Positions 56,779-64,000 of a stretch of 64,000 bases of DNA are shown piece by piece. The stretch is taken from positions 682,001 to 746,000 of the forward strand of contig NZ_NBOC01000001.1 in NCBI RefSeq assembly GCF_002104455.1. The letters run 5' to 3'. This DNA is from Colwellia chukchiensis (GTDB lineage Bacteria; Pseudomonadota; Gammaproteobacteria; Enterobacterales; Alteromonadaceae). The notes beneath the pieces were generated by a model. That model was not told the origin of the DNA. It saw only the letters and a program-made list of their open reading frames with translations, and ran no database searches. Every line of letters starts with the position of its first letter. The first letter of the stretch is position 1. A program made the translations under genes and the position numbers.

Positions 56779-57390
56779 TTAATCAGTGTAACCCCAAGGT
56801 GCCGCTGGCGTTGCTATGGGTGTGGTTAAATCAAAATCTACGCGAAATTCTCGTCCTTGACGTGTTAAACGATAGGTGAATTGTTCGGGGTAGATAAACA
56901 TTTGCCAGGTATTACCCATAGACTGAGGAATGCCGGTTTTGATAAACAATTGCTTCGAATATTCATCGGCGGGAAAAGCCTGCGCCTGCGCATAGCCCGC
57001 AACGACCGTATGGCCGCCATACATGGTTGAAACATCATAGCTGCCATCTTTTAGGCGATGGTCATGCTTTAATGACAACCCTGAGCCGGTTTTAGTAATG
57101 ATCCATGTTCGAGAGGCATCATCACCAACATGAAAAGGAATTTCGAGTTTACTCTCAGAACAGCGCCTAACATGCATAATTAACTTTTTATTTGCAAAAC
57201 CATCACCACTGGCGTTATCTAACGTTACTTTTCCTTGGTATGCCTTACCACAATGAGCTTTAATGCTATCGAAAAAGCTATCGTGCGTTGCGATAGATAC
57301 TAATGGTGCGCTGGCAGCTACGACAGCGTTACTAAATATAAAGACACTGCTTGCTAGTGCAAGGGTTAACCGGTTGGATTTGAATTTCAT
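56779..57390 (-). CDS. Exported protein of unknown function
   Basis: 203 residues from the ATG at 57390 (AAGGTG SD). Signal peptide LTLALASSVFIFSNAVVAAS, then a domain with two Cys (HCGKAYQGKV; VRRCSESKLEIPFHVGDD) that may form a disulfide, SRTWIITKTGSGLSLKHDHRL and GREFRVDFDLTTP. No family recognised. Downstream on the same strand, 155 bp later, is the short lepB. Confidence 0.8.
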   Translation of the reverse strand: MKFKSNRLTLALASSVFIFSNAVVAASAPLVSIATHDSFFDSIKAHCGKAYQGKVTLDNASGDGFANKKLIMHVRRCSESKLEIPFHVGDDASRTWIITKTGSGLSLKHDHRLKDGSYDVSTMYGGHTVVAGYAQAQAFPADEYSKQLFIKTGIPQSMGNTWQMFIYPEQFTYRLTRQGREFRVDFDLTTPIATPAAPWGYTD

Positions 57391-57737
57391 TAAATACACC
57401 TTAAATGACAAAGTAAAAAGGGTTAACCGTTAATACTACCAGATAATGATTTAAAAAGGACAAGGAAATAGTTTGCTAATAAATCCGCCGACAAGCGTAA
57501 AATATGCTTGCAGATAAGATACGAGCAGCGCAAAATTATCGGCCTTTACTAAAACAACGTAAAATAGCCGGAGACTTGGCGTAAGCGATAAAATATTTGC
57601 ATATGTGCAATCATCCTATCGATGCTGAGTTGGGGCATTTTATCTAATTGCTAAATTGTCGATAGCTAGTGCAGTTGCCGCGAAGCGGTTTGGGTTAGCG
57701 ACCTAGCAAGTTACATAAATGTTAACGATTAAATAAA
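57391..57737. other. Intergenic region, no gene seen
   Basis: About 350 bp between divergent genes, no credible frame or structure. It presumably carries both promoters. Confidence 0.4.
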
Positions 57738-58250
57738 ATGAAAAAAACACAGTTTGTCATAGGATTAACCGATCCAAAAAGCCCGAGCAATGTTGGCGCC
57801 GTTATGCGAGCAGCCGGTTGTTTTCAAGCAGATGAAGTACGCTATACTGGCGAGCGTTTTGCCAGAGCGGCAAAATATAATACCGACACTAAAGCCGCTG
57901 CCCAGCACATTCCGTTAAATGCCGTGACTTGCTTAACAACAGATGTAGCGCCAACACAAAAAATTGTTTGTGTTGACTTAGTCGAAGGGGCGATAGCACT
58001 GCCGAATTTTAAACACCCTGACAACGCCCTTTATATTTTCGGACCCGAAGATGGCACTATAGCGCAAGCGGTAATTGATCGCGCTGATGCTGTGGTATAC
58101 ATACCAACAGTTGGCTGCATGAACTTGGCGGCAAGTGTCAATGTTGTGTTATATGACCGTATGGCGAAGTCGGCGGATACATTAATGGGGGATGAGTTAA
58201 TTAAGCGCAGTCGCGATACTAATAATCGGGTAAAAGTTAAAGTCAGTTAA
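57738..58250 (+). CDS. SpoU/TrmH family RNA methyltransferase
   Basis: 170 residues, a bare SPOUT catalytic domain. The three family motifs are present: PSNVGAVMRAAGC, ALYIFGPEDGTI and VYIPTVGCMNLAASVNVVLYD, forming the trefoil-knot SAM site. The target RNA (probably a ribose 2'-OH) cannot be inferred. Monocistronic. Confidence 0.9.
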   Translation: MKKTQFVIGLTDPKSPSNVGAVMRAAGCFQADEVRYTGERFARAAKYNTDTKAAAQHIPLNAVTCLTTDVAPTQKIVCVDLVEGAIALPNFKHPDNALYIFGPEDGTIAQAVIDRADAVVYIPTVGCMNLAASVNVVLYDRMAKSADTLMGDELIKRSRDTNNRVKVKVS

Positions 58251-58366
58251 CGTGCGTTGACGCTGCAGCATATTGCTAGTTGTCTGCGATGGCATAGCCC
58301 GTGATCTTAATTTTGAAGTTAAGGTGACGCGTATAGTAAAGAAATATGACTTTTATACGAAACGGC

Positions 58367-58394
58367 TTGACTCTGTCTGAGAATTCGGTATTAT
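58367..58394 (+). promoter_or_regulatory. Promoter of the cold-shock gene
   Basis: TTGACT (58367-58372) and TATTAT (58389-58394) with a 16-bp spacer, each one mismatch from consensus. The start near 58401 gives a leader of about 145 nt, comparable to the long regulatory leaders of cold-shock mRNAs. Confidence 0.6.
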
Positions 58395-58546
58395 CCCTCA
58401 CAGCTAGAAAGTAAGACCTATATTTATGTACAAAGTATCGAAGTTATATTAGTAAGTAGCTCGTCCTGTTTAATAAGTAATAGCAACACTTCCTGCAACA
58501 CCGCCTTAATTTTGAGGCATCAATTACGAATAAATAGGATATTATA

Positions 58547-58756
58547 ATGTCTAATACAACTACTGGTACAGTTAAATGGTTCAACGAATCTAAAGGTTTT
58601 GGTTTTATCGAGCAAGAATCTGGTCCAGACGTTTTCGCACATTTCTCTGCAATTTCTGGCGACGGTTTCAAAACTCTTGCTGAAGGCCAAAAAGTACAGT
58701 TTACTGTAACTCAAGGTCAAAAAGGTCCTCAAGCTGAGAACATCGTAGCACTTTAA
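58547..58756 (+). CDS. Cold-shock protein, CspA family
   Basis: 69-residue OB-fold RNA chaperone. RNP1 KGFGFIEQ and RNP2 VFAHFSAI are intact, after the typical [16 protein letters not shown] start. AGGAT SD-like sequence precedes the ATG. The long A/T-rich leader suggests post-transcriptional cold induction. Terminator follows. Confidence 0.96.
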   Translation: MSNTTTGTVKWFNESKGFGFIEQESGPDVFAHFSAISGDGFKTLAEGQKVQFTVTQGQKGPQAENIVAL

Positions 58757-58813
58757 TTAATAGGCTTTAGCTGACTTAACAAGCTTAAGTTAACTAGCAT
58801 ATTAACAGTGTTG

Positions 58814-58845
58814 AAAAAGGGGAGACGTTAGTCTGCCCTTTTTTG
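58814..58845 (+). terminator. Intrinsic terminator after the cold-shock gene
   Basis: AAAAAGGGgAGAC, loop GTTA, GTCTgCCCTTTTTT: paired arms with a G/G bulge position and a T-run, just before zapE. Confidence 0.8.
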
Positions 58846-58863
58846 TGTCTCTAAGAAAATCTC

Positions 58864-60030
58864 ATGTCACTGCTCATTCAATACCAAGCGCTTGTTAAGC
58901 AAAATAACCTCAAGTTAGATGTAGAACAGCTCAACGCTGTTCAGGTGCTAGACACACTGACCAAAAAACTCATCAATCGACAAAGTAAAACAAATTTTTG
59001 GCGGCCATTAACGCTATGGTTTAGCAAACCAACACCAATCAAAGGGCTTTATTTTCATGGTCGAGTCGGCCGTGGCAAAACTATGTTGATGGATTTATTT
59101 TATCAACAGGTAAGCCTAAAACGTAAAAAGCGTATACATTTTCATCATTTTATGGAAAGCGTTCATCAGCAGTTACATGCACTTAGTGGTGTAGATGACC
59201 CCTTAGTTTTGATTGCGAAGCAGTGGACGAATGACGTCGACCTACTGTGTTTTGATGAATTTTTTGTCAATGACATTGGCGATGCTATGTTATTGTCTGG
59301 CTTACTTAATGCTATGTTTGCTAATGGTTTGGTATTAGTTGCTACCTCAAATTGTCGCCCAGATCAGCTATACAAAAACGGGCTACAAAGAGAAAGGTTT
59401 TTACCCACCATTGCGCTTATTGAACGTTATTGCCAGATAATTTCTATCGATGGGCCGGTGGATCATCGTCTGCTATCTACAGAGCGAGTTAATGCGGGTC
59501 ATCGTGATTATTATGTTTGCGCTGAACGTAGCGAATGTGGTTCAGACTTTCTATCACAGCACTTTTTAAAGCTCGCACAAGCCAAGGTAGTGCATAATAG
59601 CAGTCTTAAGATCTTAGGCCGAGATATTCAATTTGTCGCGCGCAGTGGTGATGTGATCTGGTTTGATTTTATGGCGCTATGCTCGGGGCCGAGAAGCCAA
59701 CGAGACTATATTAAGTTAGCGGATAATTTTCGCGTTGTACTCATCAGTAATGTGCCACAGTTTAGCGGCGCTTTAATTCCTGCTGTGTTCTCAGGAGTTG
59801 AAGATAGCTATCAGCGCAGTGGTGTGGTGATGGGAGAGTTAAGAAGTTTAGACGATGAAGCACGGCGCTTTATTGCCTTAGTTGACGAATTTTATGATCG
59901 TAGCATTCGGCTTATTGTCGCCGCCGAGGTCGATATTTCAGCGCTTTATCAGGGCAGTCAACTCGCACATGAGTTTGCCCGTTGTCGTTCGCGCTTGTTT
60001 GAAATGCAAAGAATCAATTATCAAAGCTAA
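58864..60030 (+). CDS. zapE: AFG1-type ATPase ZapE
   Basis: 388-residue AAA+-like ATPase associated with FtsZ ring constriction. Walker A HGRVGRGKTMLMDLFY, the ZapE-typical RIHFHHFMESVHQQLHAL, Walker B LLCFDEFFVNDIGDAML, and VATSNCRPDQLYKNGLQRERFLP. The C-terminal QFSGALIPAVFSGVEDSYQRSGV region also fits. Starts 18 bp after the csp terminator. Confidence 0.94.
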   Translation: MSLLIQYQALVKQNNLKLDVEQLNAVQVLDTLTKKLINRQSKTNFWRPLTLWFSKPTPIKGLYFHGRVGRGKTMLMDLFYQQVSLKRKKRIHFHHFMESVHQQLHALSGVDDPLVLIAKQWTNDVDLLCFDEFFVNDIGDAMLLSGLLNAMFANGLVLVATSNCRPDQLYKNGLQRERFLPTIALIERYCQIISIDGPVDHRLLSTERVNAGHRDYYVCAERSECGSDFLSQHFLKLAQAKVVHNSSLKILGRDIQFVARSGDVIWFDFMALCSGPRSQRDYIKLADNFRVVLISNVPQFSGALIPAVFSGVEDSYQRSGVVMGELRSLDDEARRFIALVDEFYDRSIRLIVAAEVDISALYQGSQLAHEFARCRSRLFEMQRINYQS

Positions 60031-60255
60031 CGGCTGTTGTTGTTTGTTATTAGCGATAACTAGCGCTAGTTAAACTCACTAAATAGTAGAAAATTTGACG
60101 AAATGTTTGTCTGTAAATTATTTGTTATTGCGGGTTTGTTACGTTAAGTTGCTGATATTGTTATGTATTTAAGGTTGGCATCGGTTTTGTAATCTAATTG
60201 TTATAGCTAACCATATTTGGCGCTAACTTAAGCTAATTTATCAAGGAAAAAATAA

Positions 60256-61047
60256 ATGAAAACTTTGATCGCAACCGCACTATTGATCGCCAGCACGGCA
60301 AGTTACGCACACGACAACTCTTTTAGCAGTGAAGCTTGTCATGTTGACTTACATGGCGGCATTAATATTGATGCTAAGCAAATTACGTTCTCGAAGAATA
60401 AAGCGCCGCTATATACCATTAGCGATAACCAAACCTTATTGGTGCAAGGTCAAAAGGTGACATTGACTGCCCAGCAACAGGCACTTGTAAACGACTATGC
60501 AACTAAGGTTCGCGCTCTAGTACCTGAAGTTAAAAGTCTCGCTTTAGACGCCATTGACTTAGCCATAGATGGGGTAAATTTAGCCTTTAATGAATTATTA
60601 GGGCAAGGCAATAAGGTGAGCACTGAATTGACAACACAATTAACCACTATCCGCGCTGAGGTTGACCGCGAGTTTGACCAAAACAAGGGCTTCTATATCG
60701 ATGAAGAAGGGTTTTCAGGTGATGACTACTTTAACGATGATTTTGAGCAACGCATAGAGTCGGCAGTAGAGAACACCATCAAAAACTCCATTGGCGGCTT
60801 AATGATTGCCCTTGGGCAAGAAATGCTAGCCTCTGGCGGCGATATGAGTGCCTTTGAAGATAAAATGACTCGCTTTGGTGAACATATAGAGCACGAAATG
60901 ACCACCCGGAGTGCAACACTAGAGCAGCGTGCAGATGCGCTATGCCAAGAGGTTATTGCCATTGATAACTTAGAAGGGCAACTGCAAGCCAGTATTACCG
61001 AGCTTGCTCGCTATAACATGCTCACCACCAAGGCTTTAAAACAATAG
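60256..61047 (+). CDS. yggN: DUF2884 (YggN) family exported protein
   Basis: 263 residues with signal peptide (MKTLIATALLIASTASYAHD). Family segments: CHVDLHGGINIDAKQITF near the start and ALVNDYATKVRALVPEVKSLALDAIDLAIDGVNLAF split over the middle. The C-terminal half is acidic and helical (FEDKMTRFGEHIEHEMTTR). Periplasmic; function unknown. AAGGAA SD. Terminator follows. Confidence 0.88.
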   Translation: MKTLIATALLIASTASYAHDNSFSSEACHVDLHGGINIDAKQITFSKNKAPLYTISDNQTLLVQGQKVTLTAQQQALVNDYATKVRALVPEVKSLALDAIDLAIDGVNLAFNELLGQGNKVSTELTTQLTTIRAEVDREFDQNKGFYIDEEGFSGDDYFNDDFEQRIESAVENTIKNSIGGLMIALGQEMLASGGDMSAFEDKMTRFGEHIEHEMTTRSATLEQRADALCQEVIAIDNLEGQLQASITELARYNMLTTKALKQ

Positions 61048-61116
61048 CAAATCAGCACCAGCAGAGCCGCATTTTTAGCGACTAGCTGCGCGAAAATACA
61101 AGCTAAAATCACAGAT

Positions 61117-61148
61117 AAAGCGCCAGGCAATGCAACTGGCGCTTTTTT
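61117..61148 (+). terminator. Intrinsic terminator after yggN
   Basis: AAAGCGCCAG (61117-61126) and CTGGCGCTTTTTT (61136-61148) with a 9-nt loop. Confidence 0.85.
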
Positions 61149-61210
61149 GTTGCTAACTTAGTAGCTGCGCGTTAAAGTAGCGCCTTTTCAATTTCGCTGG
61201 TAGAAAGTTT

Positions 61211-61981
61211 ATGCATGCGGTTCAACAACTTCACCAATACCGAAAAAGTCTCAGCACCACAACCTATAAGTCGCGTGGTCAGCGTGTTGTGCGTTGTGAG
61301 TTGTGTCGGTTAGCCAAGCAGTTTTGTATTTGTGCTTTGGCGCCCAAGGTTAAATCGCAAGCCGGCTTTTTATTATTGATGTATGATACTGAGGTGCTAA
61401 AGCCCAGTAATACCGGTAAGTTAATCGCAGATTTAGTCCCCGACTGTTTTGCCTTTCTTTGGTCACGCACCCAAGTAGATGACAAGATTATTCGTTTATT
61501 AAGTGATCCAAGTTGGCAGCCTATGATAGTGTTTCCTAAAGCCTATGCCGGCGAAGATCGACAAGTTTTTGATAATAAAGTTACATTAGTCGATGGCAAA
61601 AGGCCGTTATTTATCATGCTTGATGGTAGCTGGCGTGAGGCAAAAAAAATGTTTCGTCGCAGCCCTTACTTACAACATCTACCTGTGGTGTCGTTTACGC
61701 CACAAGCGATTGATAATGGCGCTGATATCAATTCACGTTACCACATCCGCATGGCGGCGAATAATACCGAATTAGCCACAGCGGAAGTTGCTGCACAAGT
61801 GCTTGCGTTGGCGGGGGAGCAAACCAATGCCGGCTTACTTGACCTTTGGTTTGATGTCTTTAGTTATCAGTATCAGCGTGGCGTTTGCCAGCCAAATAAA
61901 GCCAACCCTAATGCAGTTAATAATTACCTAGACTATACACGTTTACATGGTATTAGCTTAGCTAAAGATAATATACGTTAA
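61211..61981 (+). CDS. tapT: tRNA-uridine aminocarboxypropyltransferase (DTW domain)
   Basis: 256 residues. TapT adds the 3-amino-3-carboxypropyl group to U47 of tRNA. The Cys-rich start (VVRCELCRLAKQFCICALAP), LLLMYDTEVLKPSNTGKLIADL and the DTW motif variant MLDGSWREAKKMFRRSPYL are visible. It has Ser for Thr in the DTW motif (DGSW). A longer C-terminal part ends NPNAVNNYLDYTRLH. Confidence 0.88.
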   Translation: MHAVQQLHQYRKSLSTTTYKSRGQRVVRCELCRLAKQFCICALAPKVKSQAGFLLLMYDTEVLKPSNTGKLIADLVPDCFAFLWSRTQVDDKIIRLLSDPSWQPMIVFPKAYAGEDRQVFDNKVTLVDGKRPLFIMLDGSWREAKKMFRRSPYLQHLPVVSFTPQAIDNGADINSRYHIRMAANNTELATAEVAAQVLALAGEQTNAGLLDLWFDVFSYQYQRGVCQPNKANPNAVNNYLDYTRLHGISLAKDNIR

Positions 61982-62076
61982 GGGGTTTTTCCACGCGAAT
62001 TTTAAATGCATGAAAACACTGCAGCTTTAGTAAAACTATTTTATAATAACCGACAACATTGAAATGAGGTTAATTT

Positions 62077-62514
62077 ATGAAAATATGTGGTGTTGAATTA
62101 AAAGGTAACGATGCAATTATTTGTATCATGTCGCGGGAAAACGGGTTGTACGACATACCAAAGACGCGCGTACAAAAAATTAGTCTTGTTGATGCCGGCG
62201 ATGCCGAGCAGGTACAAGCCTTTCAGTTTGCATTTGCTAAACTGATGGAAGATTACCATGTTGATAAGGTGGTAATTAAAGGTCGTGCCTTAAAAGGTAA
62301 ATTTGCCGGTGGTCCTGTTGGTTTTAAACTTGAAGCGGCGATTCAATTAATTAAAGACTTACCGGTGGAAATATTAGCAGCAAGCTTTATTAAGAAGGCG
62401 CTCAGTCGTAGCCAAATCAATATTGATTTTCGTGATACTGGCTTAAAGCAATATCAACAACAGGCTTTTGAAACCGTATTTGGTTTTTTTGAAGGTAGTC
62501 TGTATTTACAATAG
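62077..62514 (+). CDS. DUF3010 family protein
   Basis: 145 residues, cytoplasmic, no helices. Begins MKICGVELKGNDAIICIM and includes DKVVIKGRALKGKFAGGPVGFKLEAAIQLI and EILAASFIKKALSRSQ over two segments, typical of this small gammaproteobacterial family. Its fold resembles Holliday-resolvase-like nucleases in layout, but no activity is assigned. TGAGG SD precedes the ATG. Confidence 0.82.
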   Translation: MKICGVELKGNDAIICIMSRENGLYDIPKTRVQKISLVDAGDAEQVQAFQFAFAKLMEDYHVDKVVIKGRALKGKFAGGPVGFKLEAAIQLIKDLPVEILAASFIKKALSRSQINIDFRDTGLKQYQQQAFETVFGFFEGSLYLQ

Positions 62515-62539
62515 TTTAGTTTGGTTTATAGCTAACATA

Positions 62540-62567
62540 AAAGGGTCGCTAAATAGCGACCCTTTTT
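62540..62567. terminator. Bidirectional terminator between DUF3010 and M3 peptidase genes
   Basis: AAAGGGTCGCT, loop AAAT, AGCGACCCTTTTT: 9-bp stem with A/T tracts on both sides, shared by convergent genes. Confidence 0.85.
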
Positions 62568-62594
62568 AATGTCATTTTATTGTGTTTTCGATGA

Positions 62595-64000
62595 CTAGTT
62601 TGTGGTTAAACCTCGACGTTCTAATAATGGCTCTACGCTTGGATCTTGTCCGCGAAAACGACGATACATAATGGTAGGATCATCAGTGCCACCGCTTTCT
62701 AAGACATGTTTGCGGTATAATTCAGCGGTTTTTTCATCGAATATGCCATTTTCTTTAAAGGCTAACCAAGTGTCGGCATCATAAATGTTTGACCAAATAT
62801 AGCCGTAGTAGCCTGCAGAGTAGCCACCAGCAAAGATATGAGAGTAATAACCCGTTTTATAGCGTGGTGCAATTTCATCAATTAAACCGATTTCTTGTAT
62901 TACCTTGGCTTCAAATTGATTCGCATCTTGTAGCTCTGGAGTTTCTAGTGAATGCCAACTCATATCAAGTAACGCTGCCGCTAAATATTCTGTGGTGGCA
63001 AAACCTTGGTTAAACTTACCTGAGGCTTGAATTTTCTCAACTAAGGCTTGTGGAATAACCTCACCGGTTTGATAGTGTTTGGCAAAGTTTGCTAAAACTT
63101 CAGGCTCTGTCATCCAGTTTTCCATCACTTGTGACGGATATTCAACATAGTCTCTTGGTAATGCTGTACCGGTTTGTGAACGGTAGTAACCATTAGATAA
63201 TAAGCCTTGAATGGCGTGACCAAATTCATGGAATAAGGTTGAGGCTTGATCAAAGGTTAATAGCGTTGGTGCATCGCCAACGGGGCGCGGGTAGTTTAAA
63301 ACATTGTAAATGATCGGGGTTACGTCTTCACCGTTCATACGGTACTGTTTACGGAAGCTGCTCATCCAAGCGCCGCCACGTTTGCTTTCACGCACATAGT
63401 GGTCTGTCATGAAAATACCGACATAGCTACCGTCTTTATCAAACATTTCAAAAGTACGCACGTCAGGGTGGTATTTAGGTAAATCATCACGTTCGCTAAA
63501 GGTAACACCCCAAAGTTTTTCAGCAGTAAAGAACACGCCTTGTAATGTGGCTTCTAGTGAGAAGTATGGCTTAGTCTCTGCTTCGTCAATATCAAAGCGT
63601 TGCTTGCGAATCTTTTCCGCGTAATACCACCAATCCCATGCGGCAAGCTTAAAGTCACCCCCTTGCTGGTCAATCATTTTTTGCATGTCGGCCGCTTCTT
63701 CTTTAGCGCGAGCTAATGCCGCTGGCCATACTTTATTTAGTAAGCCAAAAACATTTTCAGGAGTTTTAGCGGTGGCATTTTCTAAAACAAAGTGGGCATG
63801 GGTTTTGTAACCTAACAGCTGAGCTTTTTGAAAGCGTAAGCTTGCCATTTCACTAGCGATTGCTTGGTTATTATTGGCATTATCGTTATTGCCGCGCATG
63901 GTGTAACCCTTGTAAATGGTTTCACGCAACTTGCGATTGTTTGAGTAAGTTAAAAATGGGTTTTTACTTGGGCGATGCGTGGTAAAGACCCACTTGCCAT
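62595..64000 (-). CDS. M3 family oligopeptidase (5' end beyond window)
   Basis: The frame is open from the right edge (visible start ...GKWVFTTHRPSKNPFLTYSNN) to the stop at 62595, so about 468 C-terminal residues of a ~700-residue thimet-type peptidase are seen. The zinc motif is in LFHEFGHAIQGLLSN, with downstream VEYPSQVMENWM and GYYSHIFAGGYSAGYYGYIWS. An apparent start at 63929 is internal and should not be used. Dcp-type dipeptidyl carboxypeptidase is likely; the missing N-terminus would show whether it is secreted. Confidence 0.93.
   Translation of the reverse strand, partial: GKWVFTTHRPSKNPFLTYSNNRKLRETIYKGYTMRGNNDNANNNQAIASEMASLRFQKAQLLGYKTHAHFVLENATAKTPENVFGLLNKVWPAALARAKEEAADMQKMIDQQGGDFKLAAWDWWYYAEKIRKQRFDIDEAETKPYFSLEATLQGVFFTAEKLWGVTFSERDDLPKYHPDVRTFEMFDKDGSYVGIFMTDHYVRESKRGGAWMSSFRKQYRMNGEDVTPIIYNVLNYPRPVGDAPTLLTFDQASTLFHEFGHAIQGLLSNGYYRSQTGTALPRDYVEYPSQVMENWMTEPEVLANFAKHYQTGEVIPQALVEKIQASGKFNQGFATTEYLAAALLDMSWHSLETPELQDANQFEAKVIQEIGLIDEIAPRYKTGYYSHIFAGGYSAGYYGYIWSNIYDADTWLAFKENGIFDEKTAELYRKHVLESGGTDDPTIMYRRFRGQDPSVEPLLERRGLTTN

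Noticed and set aside
58444-58671. Minus-strand frames over the cold-shock gene and its leader
   Set aside because: Antisense to a clear CspA-family gene; no family match or SD.
63900-63929. Apparent start of the M3 peptidase at 63929
   Set aside because: It is an internal TTG; the frame stays open and family-like to the window edge, so the gene is truncated, not short.

Overview
The window is chromosomal DNA of a Gram-negative gammaproteobacterium. The gene set includes lolCDE, msbA-lpxK-kdsB, secDF-yajC, holD-rimI, prfC, aceK, arfB, zapE, tapT and several small families typical of marine Alteromonadales (DUF2897, DUF2884/YggN, DUF3010, a GlyGly-CTERM protein, secreted M13/M18/S1 peptidases). 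A Colwellia/Thalassotalea-like marine heterotroph is my best guess; this is inference from gene content and A/T-rich, compact sequence, with no 16S gene in view. Most of the window is ordinary core genome, densely packed, with intrinsic terminators at many operon ends.

Layout. 1-4.2 kb (minus): 5'-intact but 3'-truncated receiver/HDOD regulator, argS, prfC. 4.55-9.3 kb (plus): periplasmic nitrate reductase operon napF-(45-aa membrane protein)-napD-napA-napB-napC, preceded by a perfect FNR box spaced exactly for class II activation and closed by a strong terminator. 9.4-12.4 kb (minus): rimI, holD, tRNA-Trp, aceK. 12.6-18.3 kb (plus): queA-tgt-yajC-secD-secF. 18.4-19.8 kb (minus): two bacterioferritin subunits and bfd with a near-consensus Fur box; the two subunits have complementary losses of heme ligand and ferroxidase residues. 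20.1-22.8 kb (plus): arsR-gapdh-arsJ, the arsenate-to-1-arseno-3-phosphoglycerate export route. 22.8-26.1 kb: sulfotransferase-like protein, beta-carbonic anhydrase, parvulin, DUF2897, a chemoreceptor.

26.2-29.3 kb is the one accessory region: an S1 protease, a helix-turn-helix/DUF4177 gene split by a frameshift in an A8 run, a two-helix membrane protein and a DUF1761 protein, all on the minus strand. An attC-like site overlaps the 3' end of the HTH/DUF4177 gene and weaker ones follow two other genes, so it resembles a small array of integron gene cassettes with no integrase in view. Five helically phased 11-bp repeats lie upstream of the HTH gene.

29.3-33.0 kb (minus): cobalamin riboswitch followed by btuD-btuC-cobO-btuF, i.e. 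B12 uptake plus adenosylation under B12 feedback. 33.1-35.2 kb: M13 lipoprotein peptidase. 35.6-38.8 kb: lolC-lolD-lolE lipoprotein exporter. 38.9-46.2 kb: DUF2062 protein, comEC, msbA-lpxK-trm112-like-kdsB (lipid A and Kdo supply). 46.3-53.8 kb: azlC-azlD, a signal-peptide-bearing M18 aminopeptidase, a PlsC-type acyltransferase, hpf, arfB, nudC and a cyclophilin with a GlyGly-CTERM tail. 54.1-58.3 kb: an orphan ThDP-dependent decarboxylase-like enzyme, a short signal peptidase I, an exported protein of unknown function, a SpoU methyltransferase. 58.5-64 kb: cold-shock protein with a long leader, zapE, DUF2884, tapT, DUF3010 and a 5'-truncated M3 oligopeptidase.

The best candidates for something undescribed are the cassette-like island (attC-like site, frameshifted HTH-DUF4177 gene, phased repeats), the split-function bacterioferritin pair and the extra small membrane protein in the nap operon.
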